Assembly: GCF_004359215.1 (NCBI RefSeq)
Contig: NW_027152195.1
Location: 603,171-656,066 of the forward strand
Source: Bremia lactucae
Lineage: Eukaryota; Oomycota; Peronosporomycetes; Peronosporales; Peronosporaceae
Length of the DNA: 52,896 nt
Direction: 5' to 3'
A program made the translations under genes and the position numbers. The notes beneath the pieces are model-generated. The model saw nothing but the letters and a program-made list of their open reading frames with translations. It was not told where the DNA came from and did no database searches. Positions 39,738 to 50,699 of this stretch are shown in pieces (the stretch's first letter is position 1; the number at the start of each line of letters is the position of its first letter).

Positions 39738-42700
39738 GTGCTAAAAAATCACTCCGCATTGATTGAATGCGAGCCAGCACGGCTCATGCCTTCCTCTGTT
39801 GAGATAGGTGGTGCTGCAACAAGCTGCACATGCACTCGAGATGATTGCACATCTTTGCGCGAAGAATTGGCGCTGCTACGTGGCGATTTTCTGGAGCTTG
39901 AGAGCGAAAACGAGCAGCTCTCTGAACAGCTTGCCACCGTGCAATCGGATGCGAGCTCTCAAGAGATACAAGTACAGCAGACAATGCTGGAAAAGGACCA
40001 TAGAGTCAATAAATTATACGCAAAGGTAGGAAAGCTTAGGACGCAGCTGCAGAAGCAGATTGAACGTGACACTGAGAAAGCGACAACAACTTCGCTTCTT
40101 ACGTCTCTATTTAAGCCTTTAGATAATAGGATTGAAGCTTTAAACTTAAAGAATGAAGCTTTAAAGCTTGAAATTACTAAACTTAAGATGCAACTTGAAC
40201 GAAAAGCTGTGGCTGAAACCAATTCACATCGACAAGTGACTCAAGTGACTGCGACGAGCAATGATGAGCGAAGTGAATTCTACACGGCGGCGCTCAAGGA
40301 AAACAAATTTTTGCGGAATAAAACAATGGAATTACGAAAAGCTATGGAAAGCATGGTAGTGCAAATTAACGAGTATAAGGCGTCTAACGCTACTATGCAG
40401 GATCAATTGAGATTGTATCGCGATGCAGCAGACGAATGGACGCTGGAGATGACACAGTTGCATATTCAATGGGACAATATAGAGAACGAAAGACTGAAAA
40501 AGGAAATACAGCTTATCGGCACTGACGAGAAGGAAAGCAACGTGGATGCCGCGACGAGCGATGCCAAAAACAAGTTTCACGTGGAGCGAATATTGCATCA
40601 AATAGACCAAAATGACGTCAAGCAAAAAGTAACGCAGAATATTATGTGTCTTGATCAGCAGGTGCAGGAAAACCAGTATTTAAGCCTTGTCGAAGTTGAA
40701 GGAGATCTTATCTGTAGGCGAATAACTTCTAAAATGGAAGACTTGGAGAGTCAGCTGATAATGTCACAACGCTTGCGCATACAAGATGATAATGCCTTTT
40801 TAGATTTAAATGAGCGTATGTTGCAAAAAGGAAGCAGCTCGGATAGCCTTGTTTTAAACAATGGCGATGCTGTTGTCATTAGTACCAATGACACTACAGT
40901 GCAGAGACAGAACGTTAAGCTTGGCGATGGTGAAGAGCATGCTGCTGCAAATATGAGGCTGCTACAAGAACAGCGCATTTTGGTACAGAACACAGAGCTG
41001 CGGCGAGTGATGATAGAGAAAAAGTTTCATGAACCTGACTATCGAAATGCAAACTATGAGCGAAAACCACTAGAGGATGTGATCAAGTATCAAAAGGAAT
41101 TGCGCAAAGAAATGAAGCAGCAGCATCTGAATGTGATGCGTGACGACCTAAGCGAGCAATTAAAGGCAGTCAAAATATTGCATATAGCGTCCGAGTACTT
41201 CAAGGCCGAATGCGGCAAATTGTTTAGTTGTGTGTATAGTGATCTCGCTGGAGCCGACGCCTGGGAAGGTCAGTTCGCAATAGATGAGACTGTGACGAAG
41301 CAGACAAATAATCAAATGCAGGAGGTGGAGGCTGAGTGCTTGAAAGATCTGGCCCGAATTAATGGTCATGAATTTATTCAACTGCCTGTCTTGACAATGG
41401 AACAGGGGACACGAGGGATTGTTTTTAATATCAAACGATCAGCAGAGGTTGCAAAGAGACTTCAGGAATTCATTTTTAAGCGCGTGGAATCACATAATGA
41501 AGACAAGTTTACTAAAATGAACAAGAGTGATGCCGACGATACACTTGCTTGGATGCTTGATGACATATGTAAAGAAAATGCGCGATTGTTGATACAAGGA
41601 AAAGCACGATTGCTGAAAAGAATTGAGCGGCTACATCGCGAGCTCAAGGATTTCCACTCTGAACATTTAGCCCTTGCAGGATCACATTCAGTATCTAAGT
41701 CAGATGACGGAAAAGCTGTACTTTTGCGTCTGCTCGATGCTTTTGAACTTTTGGCTCGCAATACTCAAAAAGAAAATTTGCTTCTATTTATAGAATCTTG
41801 TCGTTTGCACGATGTGTTCGGAAAGATTACAGGTACAGCTCTTTTTGCAAATGTTCAATTAAGTAAAATCTAAGCCTTGTTTTTTCGCAATGGAATGTTA
41901 CAACAATTTAGTTGATAAGGATGAGTCTTCAGTGGACAAATTAAAAACTTGCTTTGGGGATATTTATATGAAAGAGCAATTAAATTGCATAAAGGAGCTT
42001 GGAGAAGTCAGTCTGCAGGACGTGCTTTACAACGACAAGGAATGCCAAGAGGGTAAGGAGGACATGAAGGGCGACACAGAGCTGCGACAAGATAAAGAAC
42101 TTTATTGCGAAGAAATTGCTGGAATAGAGCAACTTTATGAAATTCTGGCCCCTGAGTGTTTAAAGTACCAGAACATTATATCGCTTGCTGCATCTCAATT
42201 AAAAACAATGATAAGTAGAGCCAACCAGGAGCAAGGCAACCATGAGCAACAAGAAAAACAGCAGCACAATAAGATGGTGTCATTAGATGATCAAGCGGTT
42301 GTAGGCGCGCTTCAGCATCACTTGGAGCAGATTATGGCTATATATCAGCAATCAGTCCTGCAGTACTACCAAGAAGTAATAAGACAACAACACTCACGCT
42401 TGAAGGCCAGACAACTCAAGTCAGAGATTGAGGTCAATTCCCAGGAGTTGACTTCAATTCGAGAACAATCAAGTTACAAATTTCAATATTTGGAAAATGC
42501 CAGGAAGCAAGTTAAGGAGCGCGAGTTGACAGCTCGTAAAACTAAGTGGGTAGCGTTCCGTGAGCGCTTAGATACTCTGGAAGACGATCTGCAGGCTGAG
42601 CAAAATCGTCGAATACAGTATAAAACGTTCTGGGAGAACAACCAAGCGCAATTACCGCTTCACAACTTTCGACAGCAAGAAAAAAATAGAAGCAATGAAG

Positions 42701-43617
42701 GCTGCCGAAAGAGTCAAGTTGACGCGCTTAGCATGCGAGAAGTTATGCATATGGGGCAGCTTAAAGCTGCGTGTGGCGCTACGAAATCGAAGGACAAGAA
42801 ATATCGGCTGCAATCTGAAATCGATAAAACAAGGATGCCAAATACTATGCTCCAAGTGGACGAGATGCAAGCTCACATATCAGAGCTTTTAAAGCGCAAT
42901 GATGTTTTGATAGCCGATAATCTTTCACTGAAGAGCGAGTACGAGATTTTGAAGATGGAATTGCAGTACGCTCGTGCAAGGCTTTTAAACGGGGAGAGAT
43001 GGCAACACGACATTCAGCGAGCTGTGGACCAGAGCTCTCCGTTGGTGCGGCAGAAATTAGGTTTTTGCGTAAAGGATCAGGTGAAATTACAACGAACAGC
43101 CAAGGTGACAATTGCGAGCTTAAACCAGCCTAATAACGAAAAGAACACGCTGAACAACGATTACCTGCAAAAATTTGCTGTCGTTCGGGCTTCAAGAGCC
43201 CAAGAGGGTGCACGAAATCGGCTTAAGACTACGCGGTTATATCAAAAACTTAATGAGGAGAATCAGCGGATGATTGAGCAACTTAAAGATGCAATGAACA
43301 TTCTTAACGCGATGAAGGAAACATGTGTAAGTGAAGTGGTCTTGCAAACTGCTAATGAAAGATACGACCATATTCTACAGGAGTGGAAACTGGCTCATAT
43401 AGCGTTGGAAGGAGCAAGGCAGTCAATTCGGAAGCTGCAGATGAAATTAAGCATATTGCGCAACGACAAAGATTTTGTTGAAGCTCATGCAGTTGAAGCG
43501 CAGGGGGAAATTTTGCTGCTCAAAGAGAAGCTTATTGAGAGCGTGCAGCATTGTTTAAAGTTAGAACACCAATTCGCGTTTGTCAAGTGTGACGTGGCAA
43601 AAAAAAGAAAAAAATGA
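39738..43617 (+). CDS. Long coiled-coil protein, function unknown
   Basis: Two long frames are joined by a likely 49-bp intron (41863-41911, GTAAAATCTAAG...ACAATTTAG), giving exons 39738-41862 and 41912-43617 and 1276 residues up to a TGA at 43617. Almost the whole length is charged heptad sequence (for example L-E-S-E-N-E-Q-L-S-E-Q-L, L-N-L-K-N-E-A-L-K-L-E-I-T-K-L-K). A short N-terminal part has Cys residues (S-C-T-C-T-R-D-D-C-T). No motor, kinase or membrane segment is visible, so a cytoskeletal, centrosomal or Golgi scaffold is only a guess. A Met at 39786 is an alternative start. The stop at 43617 lies in a poly-A-rich run and the coding potential goes on in another frame beyond it, so the true C-terminus is doubtful. 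Confidence 0.75.
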
Positions 43618-45336
43618 AGGCTCTACGAGATGCTATAATCTTATAAAAAAAGAGTTTTTGAAAGCTGAGAATAAGCACGCTAATGAGATCGTCAGAGCAC
43701 AGCATGCAAAAAGACAAGGAATGGATTTAAAAGAGCGAAATGAACAAGTGTACCATGAAGAGCAAAAGGAAGCGTGGAAAGAGGAGAAAGCACGATTGCA
43801 GACTCCGGATCGAATGCGTCAAGAAAAGCCGGTAGTAGTTAAAAAGCAGCAAGTTCAGCACAGTTGCATTGGAAGAAGCAGGTTGTTTTGAGGGAATAGA
43901 GGAAAAAGATAGTATCCCGAGACAAGTGCACCAAAATTGATGGAAGAAACTAAGCGGTTGAAGCAGTTGCTTGAGATTAATGAAGCACACAAGGCAAAAG
44001 ACGTGGACGAGCTGGGGAGAAACATTAAGATAATGGAGGCCCAAAATTGCGCACTGCGAAAAGCTTTCGCTCCTACACCAGCGGCAGCTTTAGCAATTTC
44101 AGACGAAGCCAAAAAACGCGAGCAGCTTGAGACGGGCGAAAGCTGCAGCATCGTGTCGATGTCTTGATGCTGCAGCTAGAAATAAACCAGGCGGATGTAG
44201 CCAGCAAAACCCGTGAGCTTGAGCGCTGTAGTGAGCGTATATCGAAGTTAGAATCTGATTTGCTGGCTTTGCAAATGAAGAGTGGAGAGACTCATGCAGC
44301 TACAGTGTCTTCCAACTTTAATGCGTCTTCCAAGCACCAGTTATTAATAACGAAGTGCCGAAACGACTCAATTTACGAGATGTCAGCGGTAAAGCGAGAC
44401 GAGTCGGAGGTGACGTTTACTGCTCAGAGTCTTTTTATGCATGGCATACCTTCGACTGGCGGTAATGTTGACGATGACCGCGACAATTCAAAAGAGTGGA
44501 GACACATATCGGAACTGCAACGAGAACAACAGCAATTTCTAATACTTCGAAACGCTCATGAGGAGCTTCTAAATCGAGGCGACGAACTACGAAGCAGTAT
44601 AAAATCGTGACAAAGGATACCAGACTGCCAAAATTGGAGCTGGAAAACGTCGATAATTTACGTCTTGAGTTGATGCAGCTGCAGCAAAAGCAAGATCATG
44701 AAAGTGTTACTAGTGACGGTATTCCCAAATTGCGTCGCGCCTATGAACGAAAACGTGTGTTGGCGCAGTTGCCCGAGGAGCGGCTTAAGCTTGAAAAAGT
44801 AATCGAAAAGCTGCGTGCGGAAAACGATAAATTACAGAAGGCAGCAAATAGGCAGGCTTTACTATATCCTGAGCGAGTGAATAAAATGCGGCGCAAGTTG
44901 AACGAGCATAACGAAGCCGGGGTCGAAGCTCAGCTAAAATCAGTTTAAATCAAATGCGGAGAGTTGAAGGATAAGCTTAAACTTCAGCAGAAGCTTTTTG
45001 CAAAAAAATACTTTTCTGATTGCGCTGCAAAGCGAAAAAAATGCCCTTAGACATCAAGTCAATGTCAAAAATCGACAATTGCATTTTCTGGAGCATGAAT
45101 TGTCGGATCTTCGTAGTCGAGTGTTCCAACTGAAGTTGTTAGTCGATCGCCATATCAACGTGGCAAACGATACTGAAAAGCAATTTTGTCACGAAGTGTG
45201 TATTAAGAAAAAACTGCAAACACAAGTATTCGAGCTTAAAGACGACATTTTAAAGCTTACCACGAAGACTTTTTGGAAGATATCGAAGATCTCAAATGTA
45301 AATACTCGCAAGCTGTTAGAAACAAGCATCACTTAG
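43580..45336 (+). pseudogene. Frameshifted 3' continuation of the coiled-coil gene
   Basis: Successive plus-strand frames (43580-43891, 43937-44167, 44164-44610, 44607-44948, 44998-45336) all encode the same type of charged coiled coil (K-R-L-K-Q-L-L-E-I-N-E-A-H, L-E-R-C-S-E-R-I-S-K-L-E-S-D-L-L, H-F-L-E-H-E-L-S-D-L-R-S-R-V-F). At least five changes of frame are needed, one in an A-rich run at about 43600-43616. The region is either decayed gene sequence, contains small introns I did not resolve, or has sequencing indels. Stop-start overlaps at 44164-44167 and 44607-44610 (ATGA-like) argue for single-base shifts. Confidence 0.65.
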
Positions 45337-45594
45337 AAACGACTTTTAGATTAAATTTCTATTGTGTATTTTATATACAAGCAATGCGATGTAATTATAC
45401 AACAACACATCAGACAGTATGTAGTAGGGTGCCACTATTACCACAGACTTGCCACAGCCAAAATACCTTTCATTGGCTAAATGGTGTAAACTAATATGAA
45501 TGGGCGATATTATTGGTTTTATGTAAGATACATTATAAATTCTGTGTTCTTAAAACTGGTTTTTGCTATTATTTATATTCTCATTCACTATGGC
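45337..45594. other. AT-rich spacer
   Basis: 3' flank of the coiled-coil gene. Nothing recognised. Confidence 0.5.
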
Positions 45595-45677
45595 TGTAAC
45601 GGGCTAGAGTTGCCCTAATGTTACACAGTCCCCATTAAGTACATTTGGTACTTAAGGGGATGGTCAATTACTAAATA
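45595..45677 (+). repeat. Start of a Gypsy A LTR, cut by an assembly gap
   Basis: TGTAACGGGCTAGAGTTGCC begins at 45595 and matches in reverse the LTR end at 4505. It contains the conserved long hairpin (arms around GTAC/GTAC with TTAAGGGG). It is followed by 100 N (45678-45777). Confidence 0.8.
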
Positions 45678-45777
45678 NNNNNNNNNNNNNNNNNNNNNNN
45701 NNNNNNNNNNNNNNNNNNNNNNNNNNNNNNNNNNNNNNNNNNNNNNNNNNNNNNNNNNNNNNNNNNNNNNNNNNNNN

Positions 45778-47220
45778 GTTAGTGGACATGCCACCGAACA
45801 AGAAGGCTGTTGGCTGCAAGTGGGTATTTCGGATCAAGCGCGATCCAAGTGGAAATATTGTCAAGTTCAAGGCACGATTAGTTGCAAAAGGATTTACGCA
45901 GCGGCCTGGGATCGACTTAGTCGAGACTTTTGCGCCAGTGGCTCGGAAAGAATCAATCAATACGGTGTTAGCTATTGCAGCTGCTGAAGACTTGGAGGCA
46001 GAAAACGTTGATGTTGATACCGCATTCTTGTATGGAGAAATTATTGAGGAGATCTACATGGACCAACCCGACGATTTTGAAGATCAACAAAATCCGATGA
46101 AGAAGTGTTTGCTACAGAAAGCGCTGTATGGAACCAAGCAAGCGGCGCGGCAGTGGAACAGCAAACTAAATCAGCATCTGGAAACCCAAGGATTCAAAAG
46201 CACTTCAGCAGATCCGTGTGTGTTTATTCGAGTGTCAAGCGGCGAATACAGCATCATTGTAATCTACGTGGACGACATAATGCTGTTCGGCAAGACTAAG
46301 GATCACATAACGAACATCAAGAGTGCGCTTAAGCAAGAGTTCAGCATCAAAGAGCTTGGGGATCTCAAGTACTGCTTAGGAATCGAGATTCACCGCAAGC
46401 GCGATGAACATTTGATCAAGATGAACCAGAAGGCATACATCAGGCGACTCTCGGAAAAGCATGGAATTGAGAATTGCAAGACGTGCACACACCAGCGGAC
46501 AACAACTTGAAACTGGTGAAGATGCCTGAAGAGGAAGCGTTTGTACCGAGATTTCTGTATCGCGAACTGGTGGGTGCATTAATGTACATAGCAACTTGTA
46601 CACGACCAGACATCGCGCATGCGGTCGGCGAAGTTGCCAAGTTCTGTGAGCGCTACGGGAAGTCACACTGGTAGTAGCAGCCAAGCGAATTCTCAAGTAC
46701 TTGAAGACGACTAAAGATATCAGCATTGTGTTTAGCGGCGTTAAAAAGGGAGAGCTTATTGAATTCGCGGACGCAAACTGGGCGGGCGACTTAGATACGC
46801 GGCGTTCAACGACAGGATACGTGTTCTTCCTGAACGGCGGTACGATCTCATGGAATTTCAAGCGACAACCAACCGTTGCGACATCAAGCACGGAAGCAGA
46901 GTACATGAGTCTATACAGCGCAACTCAAGAGGCAGTCTGGCTTCGAAAATCTGATAAAGAACTTGGAGTACAAGACTGATACGGCGACGACGATCTTTCA
47001 AGACAATCAAGGATGTATTGCGCTTGCCAAGAATCCTGTCTACCATTCGCGCACGAAGCACATCGACATCAAGTTTCATTTCTTGCGTGAGAAGGTGGCG
47101 AGTGAGGTAATTGCAGTGGAGTACAAGCCAACTGAAGAAATGATCGCGGACGGGTTAACCAAGGCTCTTCCAAGAGACAAGCACACCAAGTTTATCATGG
47201 GACTCGGCATGGCAGCATAA
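45778..47220 (+). pseudogene. Ty1/Copia pol: RT and RNase H, frameshifted
   Basis: The frame from the gap edge to 46510 encodes the Copia RT (G-C-K-W-V-F-R-I-K-R, A-R-L-V-A-K-G-F-T-Q, E-T-F-A-P-V-A-R, A-L-Y-G-T-K-Q-A-A-R-Q-W) with the active site Y-V-D-D-I-M-L-F-G (about 46265-46292). Shifts near 46485, 46670 and 46970 separate the rest. RNase H has A-D-A-N-W-A-G-D, S-S-T-E-A-E-Y and D-N-Q-G-C-I-A-L-A, and the C-terminus ends K-H-I-D-I-K-F-H-F-L-R-E and A-D-G-L-T-K-A-L-P before TAA at 47220. Integrase and gag are lost upstream in the gap. Three small indels suggest a fairly recent copy. Confidence 0.92.
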
Positions 47221-47239
47221 GGGCATCACTTCGAGTGCA

Positions 47240-47430
47240 CATCAAGAAAGAGTGTTGAAGATTGATGTGTTCATCGAAAGTGTTGCGCTTTATGCATATG
47301 CGTGTATAAGGGATCGTATGACAAGAATTATACGGAGAATTTGAGTGTGGAAAATATCGTGTGTTGCGGCTCAGTCGGGTAAGGCATGGCGGTGCGTCCC
47401 ACTGGTCACCGGTTCGATACCCGGTAACGA
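47240..47430 (+). repeat. Probable Copia 3' LTR start containing a tRNA-like segment
   Basis: A purine stretch AAGAAAGAG (about 47244-47252) is followed by TGTTGAAGATTG, a plausible polypurine tract and LTR start. Within it, 47361-47431 resembles a degraded tRNA: TGCGGCTCAGTCGGG like a pol III A box (47365-47379) and GGTTCGATACC like a B box (47411-47421). The acceptor stem does not pair well and the T loop is one base too long, so it is not a working tRNA gene. A tRNA-derived SINE inserted in the LTR is an alternative. The LTR end was not found. Confidence 0.45.
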
Positions 47431-47553
47431 CAAAAAGTAAAACCTTCGGGAACTGGTGTTTGGGGTTCACCAGCACTGTCCCGCCAGACAGTGACGTCCC
47501 CCATTTTATGGTAGTCCACATAATCTGGGAAAGGGGGCGCAGCGAACGATAGG

Positions 47554-47631
47554 AAAGAATTAACGGTAGGATAAAGCTAACGGTAGGATAAAGCTAACGG
47601 TAGGATAAAGTTAGCGGTAAGATTGAGATAA
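47554..47631. repeat. Short tandem repeat, about 4 x 17 bp
   Basis: Units of the type AAAGCTAACGGTAGGAT, the first and last diverged. It follows the Copia remnant. Confidence 0.85.
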
Positions 47632-47759
47632 ACTCAAAATATAACTTTCTTTCCGGTTTGCAATCTCGACCGTAAGCCCATCTTCAAGCTCATAGCTTTA
47701 ACGTAAATCAACACTAATCCCCTTAAAAATGATACAGAATGGTGCTGGCCTAGCACCTA

Positions 47760-49945
47760 ACACATTGCTTTTCGAGCAATTAAGCATAGTCTTATCCATA
47801 ACCCGATCCTGGCACTGCCAAATCCAAATTGGCCTTTCAGTGTCGTCTGTGACGCATCGAATTTTGCCTTTGGCAGTGCTCGGTTACAAAAAGATGTTTG
47901 TGGGCGTGACCGTGTTATTGCGTTCGAGTCTAGACAGCTTAAAGCTGCGGAAAAGAATGACCCAGTTGATGACAAAGAGTTACTTGCCATGAAGTATGGT
48001 CTCGTTAAATTCAGAGTTCATCAGCTCGGCTCCAAGCCGTTTGCGACATATACAGATCACGAGTCATTACGTACGGCGACTAAGTCGCGTCATCTCTCAC
48101 AAAAAAAATGGTCCGATGGCTGACCTTTTTCGCGGAATACAACTTCGAGGTGAAGTATAAGCCCGGCAAGCAGAATGCTTTGGCCGATGCGTTATCACGC
48201 AGGCCGGATTATGAGCTCTCTCATTTAACGACAATAATGGCGCCTATTCCTGAATTAATCCGTTTGGTTTACGCCAAGGATGAAGAGTCTGTAGCTCTGC
48301 TACGAGCTCGAAAGAACTCGGATTCAGGTATTATATTGCCGGCACGTTTGGGTGCAAGGTTACATCGATGTTCTATTGATAACGACCTATTCATTATTGC
48401 ACAGACACCGCGGACCCTCCGCGTGTCGTTGTTCCTCATGATGAGGGTTTGAAGTACTGAATCCTCTATGAGGCACATGATACTGTCCCCTTGGTGGTCA
48501 TCTCGGTAGAGAAAAGATCTACGGCTCTGTAAGCCAGATTTATTAGTGTCCCAAATTTCATAAATGTGTCAGCACATATGTTCGCACATGCGAAACTTAC
48601 CAACGGGTTAAACCCTCGGCGCATGCTGCTGCGTCACTGGCGAGCCTCTCTGTCCCCATATGTTGCTGGGAGTCCATTAGTGTGGATTTTGTTTTCGGTC
48701 TACCAAAATATTCAGCCGGTAACTCCGGCATAGTAGTCTTTGTTGACCGATTGAGCAAAATGGCTCACTTAGCGGCCGTGCCGGATTCCATTGATGGTGA
48801 AGGTACAGCTAAGCTGTTTATCGATCGCGTGTTTCGACAACACGGTTTGCCAGTGGCAATTGTCTCTGATCGGGATCCCTTTTTCACGGGTAAATTCGGA
48901 TAATTAATTTTCCAAGTGCTTGGCACCTGATTGGATATGTCCACCGCGGACCATCCGCAAACCGATGAGCAAACTGAAGGTGTTAATCGCGTCATTGAAG
49001 ACGTTTTACGCAGTGTGTGTGCTCAGACACCAAAGCGCTGGAGCTCAATGCTTCCAGTGGTGGAGTTTGCGTTAAATAAAGCTGTCTATGCCTCTACAGG
49101 CTACACTCCGTTCTATGTCAACGGTTTTACCGACCCACGCGTTCCATTAACGATACGACTGCGTGACCCAGGGCTTGGTGGGGGAGAATTAGCCGATAGG
49201 CTTGCTGATATCAGCCCTGTTACCGATCGGAAAGAAGTAAGTGAGTTTCTTGCGACGCGATTTAGTGTCTTAAGACATGTAAGGGATACGATGGCTGATA
49301 GCCAAGACACACAAAAAGAACAAGCAGATGCAAAAGGCAGAAGCTGTATTAATTCTTATTTGGTTGGAGAGAGGGTTTTAATTAACGCTAAAAATTTACC
49401 TACCAACTTGGTCCGCGGTCTTCAAGACCAAATTGCGCCCGAGCTTTATTGGACATTTACAAACGTGGCCAAGAAGGGCCTAGCTTACACACTAAATTTC
49501 CTAGCAAGCTGCGTACACACCCAGTGTTCTACGTTGGCTCGCTTCCCACGTGGACTTGAAGGCACTTGTGCCGAGACAGGTGGTCGTGCCGCAGATTGCT
49601 GCATTCTCACCGAGATGTCCAGCTGGTTCTCTAAACAACGTTGCTGATGCTCCAGCATCGAAAGACGGTTCTGAATTACCTCAAAAGAGCTCTTAGCCCG
49701 GTCAAGGCCCTCACGAAGAAGTCGCACCTCGTGCCTCAGAGCATCAAATGCTTCCGCCGAAATTTCGGCCCCCTCCTGCGCTGCTTGATTCGCTGGGAAA
49801 CCTTTAGTTTCATGTGGATAAACTTTTAAAGCGACGTCGTCGTAAGGGTCAATACCAGTACCTGGTGAAGTGGCTAGGGTACCCCTTTTCTGAAACCCTT
49901 GGGAGTTCGAGGCACCTCTTCGGCAAGATTCACCGTGCGCCATTG
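47760..49945 (+). pseudogene. Gypsy C RNase H, integrase and chromodomain
   Basis: Pieces in order: RNase H (F-S-V-V-C-D-A-S-N-F-A-F-G, A-M-K-Y-G-L-V-K-F-R, Y-T-D-H-E-S-L-R-T-A, L-A-D-A-L-S-R-R-P-D-Y), and integrase with S-V-D-F-V-F-G-L-P, V-D-R-L-S-K-M-A-H-L-A-A-V and V-S-D-R-D-P-F-F-T-G. A stop at about 48901 follows, then M-S-T-A-D-H-P-Q-T-D-E-Q-T-E-G-V-N-R and F-Y-V-N-G-F-T-D-P-R-V-P in the open frame 48931-49647. A chromodomain starts near 49812 (H-V-D-K-L-L-K-R-R-R-R-K-G-Q-Y-Q-Y-L-V-K-W) with a one-base shift after L-G-Y-P. The catalytic Asp, Asp and Glu positions can be traced, but stops and shifts make it inactive. Confidence 0.87.
49485..49943 (-). CDS. Intact 152-codon ORF antisense to Gypsy C pol 3' end
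   Basis: Opposite to the integrase C-terminus, linker and chromodomain. It has a coiled-coil core (A-F-D-A-L-R-H-E-V-R-L-L-R-E-G-L-D-R-A-K, I-Q-N-R-L-S-M-L-E-H-Q-Q-R-C-L-E-N-Q-L). It is uninterrupted while the sense frame is broken. The arrangement parallels the Gypsy B antisense ORF, but there is only one copy here and no conservation test. It may be a chance antisense frame. Confidence 0.4.
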   Translation of the reverse strand: MAHGESCRRGASNSQGFQKRGTLATSPGTGIDPYDDVALKVYPHETKGFPANQAAQEGAEISAEAFDALRHEVRLLREGLDRAKSSFEVIQNRLSMLEHQQRCLENQLDISVRMQQSAARPPVSAQVPSSPRGKRANVEHWVCTQLARKFSV

Positions 49946-50109
49946 ACGTTTTTGAGCGCCAAGCTCAAAGTCAACTCGCGTCAAACGACGCTTCCCACCA
50001 CTAGACGTGGAATAGGTTGGATCTGTAGCCTCAGTGCGGCTTCGATTTATGGTTGTACGGTCAACTGAAGCACTGAATTATCGGCTAGGCTTTTATTCGT
50101 TTTGTGGCA
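49946..50109. other. Spacer after Gypsy C
   Basis: No LTR recognised; the junction between Gypsy C and the next minus-strand sequence lies here. Confidence 0.4.
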
Positions 50110-50690
50110 TCAATGCCGAACGCAACTGGCCTTTGGCCTTAAGCTTAGCGAAATCGAAGTGAAGCTTCCGTTCCAAACGAACATCAGCCCTATCCTTGAA
50201 TGTTTAGTTGAATTGGTTATAGGCAGACTCTCTGGTATTCCAAATATTACGAAGGCAGCGGGACCGGTGGACCCAGTTCTCAAATGAGACTTCGTTTCAC
50301 TCCTTGTTGCGTTTGGAAACAAAACGATCGGAATTCCCCTCATAAGGGTCACCGAAGCCCCACGGGCTTGATCACGAAAATGCGTCAGATACTGACTTCG
50401 CGTCATTACCTTTGACGTAAGGTATTGCTCACGAAGAGCGTCGCGAGCAGCGATCTCTTCCGGCATCCTCGCCGGGTCACCGGAGATCCAGATGCCCAAG
50501 CTGTGACCCGCTATCTCTTTGAGACGCTCCCCCGCACTAAGCTGAGTGAATTTGTATTCACTATGAGCTTCAGCTTTCGCTATCTCGGCGGCTCGACGAC
50601 GAGCTCTTTCCTCTATGAGGGTTATCTTTTCTTGCTCTATATTGAGCGGATTCGTAATGATGTTAAACTCAGGGTCCCGTGTGCTAAATT
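50110..50690 (-). CDS. Open reading frame of unknown family
   Basis: The minus strand is open for about 190 codons. The N-terminal part is charged helix (I-E-E-R-A-R-R-R-A-A-E-I-A-K-A-E-A-H), followed by H-S-L-G-I-W-I-S-G-D-P-A-R-M-P-E-E-I-A-A and R-S-Q-Y-L-T-H-F-R-D-Q-A-R-G. An annotated ATG is at 50499 but the frame is open further upstream. It lies 3' of a family A integrase fragment. It may be gag-like or an accessory part of a retroelement; no motif decides it. Confidence 0.4.
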
Positions 50691-50699
50691 GGCAGCGTC

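Larger units (their letters stand above)
47700..50000 (+). mobile_element. Ty3/Gypsy retrotransposon, family C, 3' half of pol
   Basis: Plus-strand RNase H, integrase and chromodomain of a third Gypsy family, without RT or LTRs in view. Codon choice and sequence differ clearly from families A and B. Confidence 0.85.

Noticed and set aside
47361..47431. Functional tRNA gene
   Set aside because: Acceptor stem does not pair and the T loop is too long.
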